Counted from the stretch's first letter, positions 27,195-36,981 are shown. The stretch is 64,000 bases of DNA from DASQPA01 sp963756455 (GCA_963756455.1 CAVWNC010000003.1:1736001-1800000), one strand, 5' to 3'. Notes: a model not told the origin generated them from the letters alone. A program made the numbers and translations.

Positions 27195-30074
27195 TTACGC
27201 CGCCTCTCCGATCTGGCGGACGAGCGCCGCGCCCTCGCCGACCCAAGCTTCCGCCTCCGCCTCGCTCGCGAGGAGCAGGGTCTCGGGGCCGCCCCGCAAC
27301 CGGGCGATCAGGGGGAAGAGGGCGGGGAGGGCGGCCGCGAGGTGCTCCGCGGCCCAGGGGAGGTCGACGACCTCCGGCTCCGCCACCTCGCGCCCTTCCC
27401 CATGCGCCAGGCCGCGCAGCACCTGCTCCAGCCCATCGCGGAGCGGCGGCAGCGCCTCGACGGGGAAGCCGCCCGCGGCGAGGACCGCCGCCATGTGCAC
27501 CCGGCGTTCGCCCTGGCGGAAGATCTCCCGCGCCCGGGCGAGCCGGGCCTGGCGCTCCGCGTCCTCCTGCCGTTCGCGGTCGGGCGCGAAGGCGGGCGAG
27601 CGGTGGAGCGGACGGCCCTCGGGAGCGCGGGCGAGGAAACCGGCGGCCCCCAGACGCTCGAGCGCCGCGAAGACCTCGCGGTCCACGACCTCCACGGCCG
27701 GTGACGAGCCGGCGGCGAGATGTTCTACCGCCAAGGCTTCGACGTGGAGGCGGTCGGCCGCCGTGGGCCGATCGAAGACGGTGAGCACCGCCGGTCTCCC
27801 GTCCGGAGTCTCGCGGAGCTCCAGGTAGAGCAGGCGCTCGCCCCCGAGATCCAGCAGGCGATCGCGGAGGCGCTCGCCGGGGTCGCCCTGGCCCCCGGAG
27901 TCGCCGGAGCCGCCGGAGTCGACCTGCGGTGCTCCGGACGGCTCTCCCTCGGCGGCTGCGGCAGTCCCTGCGGTCGGGCGGCCGAGGATCGCCTCCAGGC
28001 GCTCTACGAGAGCCGCCCGGCCGGAGGGGAGCGGCATGGTGTCGAGACCGCCGATGCCGCCGATACCGTCGACGACGGCGTCCGCCAGGGCCTGCTTGCC
28101 GGCGAGGAGGGTGAGCATCCGCTGCTCGATGCTGCCCGCGGTGACCAGGTTGATGACCTGGACCGGCCGGGTCTGGTGCTTGCGCCAGGCGCGGGCGATG
28201 CGTTGCTCCAGCCGGGCCGGGTTCCAGGGCAGGTCCAGGTTGATGACGACGTTGGCCGCCTGGAGGTTCAAGCCGACACCGCCCGAGTCGGTCGACAGGA
28301 AGAGCCGGCAGAGCGGATCGTCCTTGAAGCGGCGGATCTCCTCCCGCCGCCGCTTCTGGGGCACGGAGCCGGTGTGCCAGGCGAATCCCACCTCCCGCTC
28401 TTGGGCGCGCTCGCGCACCAGCTCGAGCATCCGCTCCCACTCCGAAAAGACGAGGACTTTAGTCGTCGGGTCGGCGAGCACCTCGTCGAAGATCTCTTCG
28501 AGCTCTTCGAGCTTGGGACAGAGCCGGCATTCGGAGTCGAGGATGTAGGGGGTGTCGCAGAGCATCCGCATGCAGGAGAGCCAGCGCTGGAGCTGCTCGA
28601 ATTCCTCGGGGAGGAGCGGCCGGCGGCGGGCCTTGTCGGCGAGCAGGGCGACCTTGCGGTCGAATTCCTCGTAGCGGAGACGCTGCTCGGGCTCCATGGG
28701 AACGAAGTAGTGGTTGACCGTGCGCTCGGGGAGCTGGGTCTCGACCTCTTGCTTGCGGCGCCGCAAGAGGATCGGGCCGAGTCGCCGGTGCAGCTCGTCG
28801 AGGTTCTTGTAGCCGGCCGGCCGGCCGCGGTCGTCGAGCTGGTAGAAGTCGCGGTTGAAGCGGAAGAGCGGGCCGAAGATCGCGGGATCCAGGAACTGGA
28901 CGAGGGAGTAGATCTCGTCGATGCGGTTCTCGATCGGCGTGCCGGTGAGGACGAAGGCGTAGGGGCTGGTGAGCCGTTTGACCGCCTGGGCGGTCTTGCT
29001 CTGCCAGTTCTTGATCCGCTGCGCCTCGTCCAAGACGACGACGTCGGGGGCGAGGCGGCGGACGACCTCCTCGCCGTCGGCGAGGATCTGCTCGTAGTTG
29101 GCGAGGTAGAAGAAGGCGCCCCCGGCCGCGTACTGTCGCAGCCGCTCGGGACGGGTGCCGAAGAGGAGCCGCACCGGGAGATCGGTGAAACGCGCGATCT
29201 GCTCCTCCCACTCCGCCTTGAGCGAGGCGGGGGAGACGACGAGCACGCGCTCGACCCCGCGCAGCTCTTTCAGCAGGGCGCAGGCGGCGACCGCCTGGAC
29301 GGTCTTGCCGAGGCCCATCTCGTCGGCCAGGAGGGCGCGTTCGGTGAAGGCGAGATGGAGCATCCCCTCCCGCTGGTAGGGATAGAGGGGGAGCTTGACG
29401 ACGTCGAGCGTCCGGCCCGCCGCGACTTCGGCCTCGAGCTGTTCGCGGGCCGTCCCCCGCGCCGCCCGCCGCCGTTCCTCTTCGATCCAGGGCTGGAGGT
29501 GACGCGAGAGCCGGACCTGGGAGCGGAGTCGGGGGGGCAGGGTGGCGAGCTGGCGGGCGAGGTCGGGGAGGATCGCCAAGGGGGAGCCCGCGAGGCTGCC
29601 TTCCACGGTGAAGAAAGATCCGAGGCGAGTGTGCAGGGCGGAACGCGGGGAGGCGTCGGCCGGCCACTCGATCCGCACCTCGGGCCGCTCGCCGCGGCGC
29701 CTCAGGAAGATCTCGGCCCGCGGATTGGGCTTCCGGGCGGCCCGCCTCTTGCGGACCTGGACGAGGACCGCCTCGACGTGCTTGCAGGTGCCGAGGCCGT
29801 TGACCCGGAAGTCGGGGCAGCCGCAGGAGTTGTCCCGCCAGTCGAGAGAGCGGATCTCGACCTCGTACCCGGAGCCCGCGCCGCCGGCGCTCGAAGCGGC
29901 GCGGAAGGTGCCGAAGACCGGGTGCTCCTTTTCGAGCGCCTCGATCTCGATCGGCTCGGAGGCGGCTCTCGCCCGGCGGCGCTCGATCTCCTCTTCGTCG
30001 GTGGTGCGCCACCCCTGGGCTTGGGGAACACGGTCTTTACGGGTCCGTCCGGCGGTCGCCTTCGTCTTTGCCAT
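27195..30074 (-). CDS. SWIM zinc-finger SNF2-family helicase
   Basis: A 959-residue protein. An N-terminal SWIM zinc finger (CGCPDF...GTCKHVEAV, about residues 80-103) is followed by a SNF2 ATPase: Walker A ADEMGLGKTVQAVAA (about 247-262), the DEAQRIKN box, LTGTPIENR, then a helicase C domain with STDSGGVGLNLQAAN and RAWRKHQTRPVQVINLV. The last 300 residues are a family-specific alpha-helical extension. Such proteins translocate on duplex DNA and occur in both repair and defence contexts. It is monocistronic or followed by the DUF456 gene. Confidence 0.92.
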   Translation of the reverse strand: MAKTKATAGRTRKDRVPQAQGWRTTDEEEIERRRARAASEPIEIEALEKEHPVFGTFRAASSAGGAGSGYEVEIRSLDWRDNSCGCPDFRVNGLGTCKHVEAVLVQVRKRRAARKPNPRAEIFLRRRGERPEVRIEWPADASPRSALHTRLGSFFTVEGSLAGSPLAILPDLARQLATLPPRLRSQVRLSRHLQPWIEEERRRAARGTAREQLEAEVAAGRTLDVVKLPLYPYQREGMLHLAFTERALLADEMGLGKTVQAVAACALLKELRGVERVLVVSPASLKAEWEEQIARFTDLPVRLLFGTRPERLRQYAAGGAFFYLANYEQILADGEEVVRRLAPDVVVLDEAQRIKNWQSKTAQAVKRLTSPYAFVLTGTPIENRIDEIYSLVQFLDPAIFGPLFRFNRDFYQLDDRGRPAGYKNLDELHRRLGPILLRRRKQEVETQLPERTVNHYFVPMEPEQRLRYEEFDRKVALLADKARRRPLLPEEFEQLQRWLSCMRMLCDTPYILDSECRLCPKLEELEEIFDEVLADPTTKVLVFSEWERMLELVRERAQEREVGFAWHTGSVPQKRRREEIRRFKDDPLCRLFLSTDSGGVGLNLQAANVVINLDLPWNPARLEQRIARAWRKHQTRPVQVINLVTAGSIEQRMLTLLAGKQALADAVVDGIGGIGGLDTMPLPSGRAALVERLEAILGRPTAGTAAAAEGEPSGAPQVDSGGSGDSGGQGDPGERLRDRLLDLGGERLLYLELRETPDGRPAVLTVFDRPTAADRLHVEALAVEHLAAGSSPAVEVVDREVFAALERLGAAGFLARAPEGRPLHRSPAFAPDRERQEDAERQARLARAREIFRQGERRVHMAAVLAAGGFPVEALPPLRDGLEQVLRGLAHGEGREVAEPEVVDLPWAAEHLAAALPALFPLIARLRGGPETLLLASEAEAEAWVGEGAALVRQIGEAA

Positions 30075-30210
30075 GGCGCACTTTTTACCATAACTGGAGA
30101 CGTCGGTAACGGCGGAGCATGCGAAGCCCGTCGGATGGACGAAGAGAGCCCGCGAGGAAAGGAGGCGGGGGAGGCGCGAGCGCTCCTCCTACTGCGATAT
30201 CCTCCTCACC

Positions 30211-32124
30211 GTGAGCGAACCCGTCACCGCCTCCGAGTCGCATGAGGAAGAGGTTCTCGGCAAGGCCTACGACTCCCGGCTGATGCGCCGGCTGCTGTCG
30301 TACATCCGCCCCTATGGCTGGATGACCGGCCTCTCTCTCATCCTCATTCTCGTTTCCTCCCTGCTCCAGCTGGTGGGACCGCTGGTCACGGCGGTGGCGG
30401 TCGACCTCTTCATCCGCCCGTCCGGGACGGCGGACTCGTCGGCGTCGGGGGTCTGGGTGCGCCGGTTCCTCCTCGCCCATGGCGTCCTGCCGGGAGAGGT
30501 GGCGAACCAGGGTCTCGCGGCGGCGTCGGGGATCTATCTGGCGGCGGTCGTCCTCGCCTTCTTCGTCCTCTACGCCCAGGGGTACGTGATGCAGCTGATG
30601 GGGCAGCACATCATGAACGACCTCCGCAAGCAGATCTTCGGGCAGCTCCAGCGGCTCCAGATGACCTTCTTCGACCGCAATCCCATCGGCCGCCTGGTCA
30701 CCCGGGTGACGACCGACGTGGACGCCTTGAACGAGCTCTTCACCTCCGGGATCGTCGACATCTTCGGCGACCTCCTGCTGCTCGCCGGCATCATCGTCAT
30801 CCTCTTCTGGCTCAACTGGCGTCTGGCCCTCATCTCTTTCGCCATCGTCCCCTTCCTCCTCCTCCTCACCCTCTGGTTCAAGGTGAAGGTGCGCGACAGC
30901 TTTCGGGCGGTGCGGGTGCGGATCGCCCGTATCAACGCGTTCCTCCAGGAGCACATCACGGGGATGTCGGTGATCCAGCTCTTCGGCCGCGAGGCCCCGG
31001 CCTACGCGGAATTCGCCGAGATCAACGAGGCGCACCGGGCGGCCAACGTGCGGTCGATCTTCTACTACGCGATCTTCTATCCCGGGGTCGAGCTGATCAC
31101 CGCCGCCGGCACCGGCCTCCTGCTCTGGTTCGGCGGCGGTCAGGTGGTCCGCGGCGTCGTCTCGCTCGGTGCCCTCATCGCTTTCCTCCAGTACGCCCAG
31201 CGTTTCTACCAGCCGCTCTCGGATCTTTCGGACAAGTACAACATCCTGCAGGCGGCGATGGCGAGCTCGGAGCGCATCTTCAAGCTTCTGGACATCCCGG
31301 TGACGATCGCCTCGCCCGCCGTCCCCCATTCTCCGCAGCGCCCGGGGGGGATGGCGGGAGCGATCGACTTCGATCACGTCGTCTTCAGCTACAAGGAGGG
31401 GGAGCCGGTTCTCAAAGGGGTCTCGTTCGCGGTCCGGCCGGGGGAGACCCTGGCGGTCGTCGGCCACACGGGTGCCGGCAAGAGCACGCTCGCGAGCCTC
31501 CTCCTCCGTTTCTATGACGTCAATGCCGGCGCGGTCCGGGTGGACGGGGTGGACGTCCGCGCGTGGGACCTGACGGTGCTCCGCAGGAGCATCGCCCTCG
31601 TTCTCCAGGACGTCTTCCTCTTTGCCGGGACGGTCGCCGAGAACATCCGGCTGGGGGATTCCGGCATCGACGACGAACGGCTGCGCTGGGCGGCGGCCGA
31701 GGTCCATGCCCTCCCCTTCATCGAGCGCCTGCCGGAAGGGCTCGCGAGCCCGGTCCGCGAGCGCGGAGCCGGCCTCTCGGTGGGGCAGAAGCAGCTCATC
31801 GCCTTCGCCCGGGCGCTCGCCTTCGACCCTCGCATCCTCATCCTCGACGAGGCGACCTCGTCGATCGACACCGAGACCGAGCAGCTCATCCAGAAGGCCC
31901 TGGAGCGGTTGCTCGTGGGGCGGACGAGCATCGTCATCGCCCACCGCCTGTCGACGGTGCAGAAGGCCGACCGCATCCTCGTCCTCCACAAGGGCGAGGT
32001 GCGCGAGCTGGGCACCCACCAGGAGCTTCTCGCCCTGCGCGGCATCTACCACAAGCTTTACCTGCTCCAGTACAAGGAGCAGGAGATGGCGGACGAGGTG
32101 CTCTCCCTCCCCCAGGCGACATAA
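30211..32124 (+). CDS. ABC exporter, fused permease and ATPase
   Basis: A 637-residue half-transporter. A six-helix type I exporter domain (about 30-340) precedes an ATPase with Walker A GHTGAGKSTL, signature LSVGQKQLIAFARAL, Walker B ILILDEATSSID and the switch His in IVIAHRLSTVQKADRI. It works as a homodimer exporting lipids or drugs; substrate unknown. The start is a GTG with weak ribosome site. Its 3' end faces the CRISPR relic of the opposite strand (24 bp gap), so the cas operon and this gene converge. Confidence 0.92.
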   Translation: MSEPVTASESHEEEVLGKAYDSRLMRRLLSYIRPYGWMTGLSLILILVSSLLQLVGPLVTAVAVDLFIRPSGTADSSASGVWVRRFLLAHGVLPGEVANQGLAAASGIYLAAVVLAFFVLYAQGYVMQLMGQHIMNDLRKQIFGQLQRLQMTFFDRNPIGRLVTRVTTDVDALNELFTSGIVDIFGDLLLLAGIIVILFWLNWRLALISFAIVPFLLLLTLWFKVKVRDSFRAVRVRIARINAFLQEHITGMSVIQLFGREAPAYAEFAEINEAHRAANVRSIFYYAIFYPGVELITAAGTGLLLWFGGGQVVRGVVSLGALIAFLQYAQRFYQPLSDLSDKYNILQAAMASSERIFKLLDIPVTIASPAVPHSPQRPGGMAGAIDFDHVVFSYKEGEPVLKGVSFAVRPGETLAVVGHTGAGKSTLASLLLRFYDVNAGAVRVDGVDVRAWDLTVLRRSIALVLQDVFLFAGTVAENIRLGDSGIDDERLRWAAAEVHALPFIERLPEGLASPVRERGAGLSVGQKQLIAFARALAFDPRILILDEATSSIDTETEQLIQKALERLLVGRTSIVIAHRLSTVQKADRILVLHKGEVRELGTHQELLALRGIYHKLYLLQYKEQEMADEVLSLPQAT

Positions 32125-32147
32125 CGCCCGGCCTCTATTGGCCCCAC

Positions 32148-32304
32148 TCGACAATCCCCGTCGAAACGGGGAACGGTTCTGAAGATCCCTGCCGGCGTTT
32201 CGCAGAGACGGTGGATCCCCGCCGGGGCGGGGAACGGTGGCTCGCTCTACGCGCGGGTCGGCGCACAGGGCGGTACATCCCCGCTTGGGAAAGCGCGGGG
32301 AACG
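32148..32304 (-). CRISPR. Relic type I-E CRISPR array, three degenerate repeats
   Basis: Three copies of a 29-bp I-E-type repeat (minus strand GTTCCCCG...CGGGGAT) lie at 32148-32176, 32209-32237 and 32271-32304. Spacers are 32 and 33 bp, so the period is 61 bp as in true I-E arrays. The middle copy ends in the expected ATCCACCG; the outer ones diverge, and the cas6e-proximal repeat has a hairpin enlarged by about 6 nt. The array starts 8 bp after the cas6e stop, with no leader or cas1-cas2 between. Transcription would run with the cas operon. Confidence 0.75.
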
Positions 32305-32312
32305 AAAAACGT

Positions 32313-32984
32313 CTAGGCCCCGGCCCGCTTGCAGAGCAGGAGGCCGCAGCCGAAACCCTTGGCCGGGCCGATCCCATTGCGCAGAGCGAGGAGCAAAGCC
32401 TCCGGGTCGGTCACCTCAAGGGTGCCGGCGAAATCGCAGGTCCCCAGGCGCACCCGGGTGCCTCCCGGCTTCGCGAGCTCCAGGATCTCATACTGCTCGA
32501 CCCGCACGGCCTCCGGCGTGACGGCGAAGCCATGCTTCGCGGCGCGCTCCTGAAGCCAGGCGGTCCCGCGCTCCTGGGCGAGTTGGGCGACGGCCGGGCG
32601 TTCGGCCTTGGGCACGCCGCGGCGCTTCAGCTCGTGCTTGGCGTCCATCACCACGTCGTGGCGCGAGCCGGCCCGGCTGACGACGGGGTTGGCGCGGAGC
32701 GCGAAGCGCAGACGCTCCCCGGCGGCGAGCACCGGGGCGAAGAGCTTGCTCTCGACACGGAAGAATCGCTTCGCCGCCGCCTGGGGCTGTCGCTCGGAGA
32801 GGCAATAGATCCGCGGCTCGCCCCCCTCGTGATCCAGCCGGTAGAGGAAATCACGCCGGCGCGCCGGGCCATCGGCGAACAGCGACCAGATCTCCTGGTG
32901 CAGGCGGTACGAGCTCTCGAACAGCCGCCAAAGCCCGGGATCCGTCGACGCTTCAGGAGAGAGGCGGATGCGGCTCAGGTACAT
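32313..32984 (-). CDS. cas6e: Type I-E CRISPR pre-crRNA endoribonuclease Cas6e
   Basis: A 223-residue protein. The N-terminal ferredoxin fold includes SSYRLHQEIWSLF with the conserved His, and the C-terminal Gly-rich loop is NGIGPAKGFGCGLLLC, the usual Cas6e signature. It cuts pre-crRNA at the base of the repeat hairpin and stays on the crRNA 3' end in Cascade. The start ATG at 32984 overlaps cas5e by 32 bp. The only visible substrate nearby is the three-repeat relic array. Confidence 0.94.
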   Translation of the reverse strand: MYLSRIRLSPEASTDPGLWRLFESSYRLHQEIWSLFADGPARRRDFLYRLDHEGGEPRIYCLSERQPQAAAKRFFRVESKLFAPVLAAGERLRFALRANPVVSRAGSRHDVVMDAKHELKRRGVPKAERPAVAQLAQERGTAWLQERAAKHGFAVTPEAVRVEQYEILELAKPGGTRVRLGTCDFAGTLEVTDPEALLLALRNGIGPAKGFGCGLLLCKRAGA

Positions 32985-33741
32985 CGTCGTCCTCCTTTCC
33001 CTCCGGCCAGACCGTGGGGGTGAAGAGCTCGCGCCGCGTCCGGTAGTCCCGGCGCAGGCGCGAGCCCGGATCGTCGCGGCGGAGGCTGCTCGCCGTCGCC
33101 TGGAGCCCGGCGACCTCCGGGCTTCCCTCCCAGTAGATCCCGAGATGGGGCCGTCCCTCCCCCCGCATCCGCTCGACCGGCAGGGGGAAGGGGAGAGGGA
33201 GGTCCACCGTCTCGAAGGCGGCCGCGGCCGAGGGTGCGGCGAGCACCCGCGGGCAGAGCGGCAGGGCGGGGGGGCAGGACTTGCGCCCGAGGTAGAGCGG
33301 GAAGACCGGCCGTTCGAGGGCGCTCGCCAGGCGATCCAGCTCGACCTCTGGGACGTCCCCCTCCTGCCAGGCGGCGACGGTGCAGAGGGCATCACAGCGG
33401 TAGTCGCGGCGGGAGAGGATGGTCTCCAGGTCGGCGCGGCGGCCGCGGAGCTGGGACTTGCGGGTCGGGTAGGCCTGGCCGCGCCGAGGCGCCATCACCT
33501 GGGCGGTGTGGTAGTCGGAGAGCGGCACCCCGGCGCTCTCCACCCGCACGGCGAAACGGAGGGTGCGGGCGAGCTCCGCGTGCTCGCGCTCGGCGTCGCG
33601 ACGGAGACCGAGGGCGGCGGCGAGGAGGCCCAGGAGGGCCGAGCGGGTGGGGTGGAGGGCTGTCGAGCGGAGCTCGCCGACCGCTACCTCCCCCCAGGAG
33701 GCGAGCGGTCCATAGAGGCGGAAGACGAGGAAGCGGGGCAC
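32953..33741 (-). CDS. cas5e: Type I-E Cascade subunit Cas5e
   Basis: A 262-residue RAMP protein. FRLYGPLASWGEVAVGELR is the classic Cas5 N-terminus (GP-x-ASWG), and later YHTAQVMAPRRG and LYLGRKSCPP are also typical. It caps the crRNA 5' handle and contacts Cse1. It starts 5 bp after the cas7e stop. No defects are visible. Confidence 0.94.
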   Translation of the reverse strand: MPRFLVFRLYGPLASWGEVAVGELRSTALHPTRSALLGLLAAALGLRRDAEREHAELARTLRFAVRVESAGVPLSDYHTAQVMAPRRGQAYPTRKSQLRGRRADLETILSRRDYRCDALCTVAAWQEGDVPEVELDRLASALERPVFPLYLGRKSCPPALPLCPRVLAAPSAAAAFETVDLPLPFPLPVERMRGEGRPHLGIYWEGSPEVAGLQATASSLRRDDPGSRLRRDYRTRRELFTPTVWPEGKEDDDVPEPHPPLS

Positions 33742-33746
33742 GATCT

Positions 33747-34817
33747 TCAGGCCCTCCCCGGAAGCGGCGCAGCGGCGAAGTCGAGGAGCCCGACGAAGGA
33801 GCCCTCTCCGCTCGCGACGTTCAGGGCGTAGGTCGCCTCCGCCGTGGGGCCGTAGGCGCGATCGAGCTTCTCGCGCACTGCGGTGAGCAGCGCCACGCTC
33901 TCCCCCAGGTAGTCGCCACCCTCGACGGGGGTGAGAAAGGCGACGGCCAGGGAGCGCGGCTGCTGCTCCCCTTTTTCGGCGAGGACGTAGGAGGCGTAGG
34001 CCCGCGAGGCGAAGCTCGCCTGCTTGCCGACCGGAGCGACCTTGGCGGCAGCCTCGACCAAGGCGCGGAGAGTTTTGGCGACGAGCTCTCCATCGCCACC
34101 CAGGTTGGCGAGCAGGAGATCGCGGTCGATGCAGAGATAGAGGTAGAAGACGCCGGCCGCGAACTCCGTCTCGCCGATGTGGCCGGCGCCGCGGTCAGCC
34201 TCACCGGTGTTCAGGTCGTCGACGGCGCTCCAGTAGTCGTCCTCCACCTCCACCCGATGGACGGTCAGGGCGTGGGCGACCTGGGCGGCGGCCTCGACGT
34301 TGTAGTCGGGCACCGCCGCCAGCATGCGGCCGAAGAGCGCGATGTCGACCGCCCGGTGGTCCTTCTGGAGGAGCAGGAGCTCGGCCTCCACCGGTTCGCG
34401 CCGCTCGGCGCCGAGGCGCTCGACGAGCGCCGCAATGGCGGCGAGCTCCTCGGGGCTCAAGTGGACGAGCTGCTCGGTTTCGACCTCGTCGCGGCTCCCC
34501 CGCTTCGAGGTTTTGAGCTTGCCGAAGACGCCGGCGATCTTCTCGGCGGCGGTCCGGGCGGTCTTCTCCGGCAGACCGAGATCGCGGAGATCGCGGAAAA
34601 CCCGGTTGCCCAGCTCCTTGGTGCGGGTGCCGATCCGGCCGGCCAAGGCCCGCTTGAAGAGATCCGAGGTGCGCCAGGCTCGTTTGAGGCTCTGCGACGA
34701 GATGCGGAGCCGTTTGACGCCCCCCATGACCGCCGTTTTGGGCCGCCCGAGGTCGTCGCGGTTGAGGTTCGACGGCGGGTAGGAGGTCAAAAGGTGCAGC
34801 TGCAGGAAATCGCTCAT
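33747..34817 (-). CDS. cas7e: Type I-E Cascade backbone subunit Cas7e
   Basis: A 356-residue protein beginning LQLHLLTSYPPSNLNRDDLG and KRLRISSQSLKRAWR, then IALFGRML and the GAGHIGETEFAAGVFYLYL segment, all hallmark Cas7e. Six copies would polymerise along the crRNA. The start ATG overlaps the stop of the second cse2 gene (TGATG). It is present once, so both Cse1-Cse2 pairs must share this backbone. Confidence 0.95.
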   Translation of the reverse strand: MSDFLQLHLLTSYPPSNLNRDDLGRPKTAVMGGVKRLRISSQSLKRAWRTSDLFKRALAGRIGTRTKELGNRVFRDLRDLGLPEKTARTAAEKIAGVFGKLKTSKRGSRDEVETEQLVHLSPEELAAIAALVERLGAERREPVEAELLLLQKDHRAVDIALFGRMLAAVPDYNVEAAAQVAHALTVHRVEVEDDYWSAVDDLNTGEADRGAGHIGETEFAAGVFYLYLCIDRDLLLANLGGDGELVAKTLRALVEAAAKVAPVGKQASFASRAYASYVLAEKGEQQPRSLAVAFLTPVEGGDYLGESVALLTAVREKLDRAYGPTAEATYALNVASGEGSFVGLLDFAAAPLPGRA

Positions 34818-35347
34818 CAGGCTCCTTTCCCAGCGGCATAAGGTGCCAGGGGGATGCTCCCGTAGTAGTCGTAGGCCCAGGTCTGGCGGAGGACGGGGTC
34901 GAAGCCATAGGCGGCGTCGGCGAGCGAGAGGAGGTCGACCCGCTCGCCGAGCAAGCGGACGATCCGCGCCAGATGCCAATAGCGTTCGTCGGGATCCTCC
35001 ACCGCCAGGAAGCGGCGGAAGCGGCTCTCGCTCACGTGCGGTATCCCGGGACGTATTTGGCGCGCCATCTGGGCCGCGAGCGAGGCGCCGGGCACGTGCT
35101 CGCGCACCCGAGACGCCAGGCCCGCCATCGCCGCGAGGCCCAGCCGGCTCTCCAGGTGCTCCTCAAGAGCACCGGGGAAAAGCGCGTGGAGCAGCCGGTG
35201 GTAGACCGGCTCGTAGACGATCGCCGCCGGGCTCGGGGCCCGCCTGAGGCGCGCCCGCGCCATGGGGTCCTCAGGGAGGGCGCGGTACCAGCCGAGGAGA
35301 GCCGCGGCCGCCTCGGGATCCCGCCTGAAGGAGAGCGGCCGGCTCAT
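34817..35347 (-). CDS. cse2: Type I-E Cascade small subunit Cse2, copy B
   Basis: A 176-residue helical protein with MSRPLSFRRDPEAAAALLGW, ARVREHVPGASLAAQMAR-like and QTWAYDYYGSIPL, typical of Cse2/CasB. Two Cse2 protomers hold the displaced strand in Cascade. It overlaps cse1 copy B (ATGA) and cas7e. It is a close paralogue of the gene at 38021-38566; the C-terminal half is better conserved than the N-terminal half. Confidence 0.92.
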   Translation of the reverse strand: MSRPLSFRRDPEAAAALLGWYRALPEDPMARARLRRAPSPAAIVYEPVYHRLLHALFPGALEEHLESRLGLAAMAGLASRVREHVPGASLAAQMARQIRPGIPHVSESRFRRFLAVEDPDERYWHLARIVRLLGERVDLLSLADAAYGFDPVLRQTWAYDYYGSIPLAPYAAGKGA

Positions 35348-36981
35348 CGTCCACCCCCTTCGTACGCCAGCTCGGGCTCCGGCGCGGGCTCCGGCGCAGC
35401 GACCTCCGGCATCGGTGCCAGGTCGAGCAGGGTCTGCATCCGCGGCCCGGAGAGCGACCTCTGGAGGCCCCTCCAGGCGAGGGCGATGCGCCGCGGGTCG
35501 GTGGTCCCGAAGAAGCCGTGGCCGCCGAAGCCCTCGAATCCCTGGCTCGCGGCGAGGCGAAGAGCCCGCCACCAGGAAATCCGGACCGGGCGCGGGTCGG
35601 TCCCCGCCGCGATCGCCTCGCGGAGCTGCCGCAGGTGGGCGAAGAAGGGGGCCTCGGTCTCCTCCCAGAGACGGGCTCCGAGATCGCCGGGGTCGCCGCC
35701 CACCTCCTCGGGCCGGCCGCTGACGACCGACTGGGCGGCGAAGACGAGCGACCGCTCGACGTGCCGCGCCGCCCGGACGAGCGCCCCGGCCTGCCGCTCG
35801 TACGCTTCGCGGTGCTCGGGGTCGACCAGGAGGAGCGGCATGCGGCTCTCGACCCAGGCGCGGGCCTTCATGTTGTCCATGTCGTAGCCGAAGGCCCACA
35901 GCTGGTAGCCGTTGCGGGTTCCGCCCTCTGCCCGCTGTTTGAACTCGGCCACCACCCGGGCAGGGTACCGCCGTCCCTCCTCGAAGCTCTGGACGAGGCC
36001 CAGCCAGTGCCGGTAGGCCGGCCCCAACTGGCCGCCCTTGATCGGGAAGGGCGCCCCGCTGGCGGCGTCGATACCATGCGGGGAGAGGGGGTGCTCCCAG
36101 GGGCCGGTGTAGTTGACCCCCAGGTTGAGGGAGAGATAGCCGCGGACCGCGGGTTCCGCGGACGCGCCGCAGAGGTCGCAGGAGGTCAGGTCTGCCCCCG
36201 TGGCCTCCGCCGTATCCGCCACCAGGCGGAGGCGCCGCGGCATGGCCCAGTAGACCTGGAGCAGATCGACGTCCTCCCGGGTCGTCTCCCGTCCCGTCCC
36301 CCGCTCGCTCGTCCGGGTCGGGGCGAGCCAGGGGAAGCGGTCCTCGGGCCTCCCCACGGACGAGCGGTCGTGAGAGTCGGCGAGAAGGTTCGCTTCGAGC
36401 GTCCCCCAGAGGCTCTCCGGATCGACCACCAGGGTGGTCAGCGGGCCTCCGCCGCGGATTCCCGTCCGGTGCCCCTGCCCGCCGCTCGGGGCGTTGATCT
36501 GGAGGGTGAGGAGGGCCGCCGCGGCGCAGGCCGGGCAGAGGCAGCGGACCTGCCCGGCTTTGACGAAGTGGTCCTTGCCCAGTTTCGCGGTATGCGCGCC
36601 CGGGGCCTCGATCAAGAGGCGTTCGATCGGCTCCTCGCCCGGCCCTTCGCTCTCGAGAGTCAGATCCTGGAGGAACCGCGCCCCGGCTCCGAAGAGCTCG
36701 AAGGCCCCGGCGAGCGGTGCGAAGGCCTCCCGCAGGCTTGCGGGACCGGGCGGGGTCCGCCACGGCCGCGAGAGCCGTTCGCCGGCGCCCGGGGTGGCGA
36801 GGGCGGTCTCCAGGAGACCGAGGAGGAACTGGACGAGAGCGCCATCGAAATCAGCCCGCGGCGCGGCGAGGGCGATCACCGGGTCCTCGGCGAAGCGCTC
36901 CGTCACCTGCCAGGGAGCGATGCGCTCCGCCACCCCGCTCCGCCGCCTTATGGGGAGCCAGGCATCGTGAATCAGGTTCAT
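35344..36981 (-). CDS. cse1: Type I-E Cascade large subunit Cse1 (Cas8e), copy B
   Basis: A 545-residue protein starting MNLIHDAWLPIRRRSG. It has the Zn-binding pairs CLCPAC and CDLCGAS, the loop GGQGHRTGIRGGGPLTTLVV, and NLGVNYTGPWEHPLSPHG. Cse1 recognises the PAM and normally recruits Cas3, but no cas3 is present. The C-terminal four-helix bundle is intact. Roughly nine of ten residues match copy A by eye, with differences scattered rather than clustered and no stop codons. It begins about 160 bp after the secreted-protein gene. Confidence 0.94.
   Translation of the reverse strand: MNLIHDAWLPIRRRSGVAERIAPWQVTERFAEDPVIALAAPRADFDGALVQFLLGLLETALATPGAGERLSRPWRTPPGPASLREAFAPLAGAFELFGAGARFLQDLTLESEGPGEEPIERLLIEAPGAHTAKLGKDHFVKAGQVRCLCPACAAAALLTLQINAPSGGQGHRTGIRGGGPLTTLVVDPESLWGTLEANLLADSHDRSSVGRPEDRFPWLAPTRTSERGTGRETTREDVDLLQVYWAMPRRLRLVADTAEATGADLTSCDLCGASAEPAVRGYLSLNLGVNYTGPWEHPLSPHGIDAASGAPFPIKGGQLGPAYRHWLGLVQSFEEGRRYPARVVAEFKQRAEGGTRNGYQLWAFGYDMDNMKARAWVESRMPLLLVDPEHREAYERQAGALVRAARHVERSLVFAAQSVVSGRPEEVGGDPGDLGARLWEETEAPFFAHLRQLREAIAAGTDPRPVRISWWRALRLAASQGFEGFGGHGFFGTTDPRRIALAWRGLQRSLSGPRMQTLLDLAPMPEVAAPEPAPEPELAYEGGGR

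Noticed and set aside
27720..30245. Long open frame opposite the SNF2 helicase
   Set aside because: The helicase on the other strand has all expected motifs; this translation has none.
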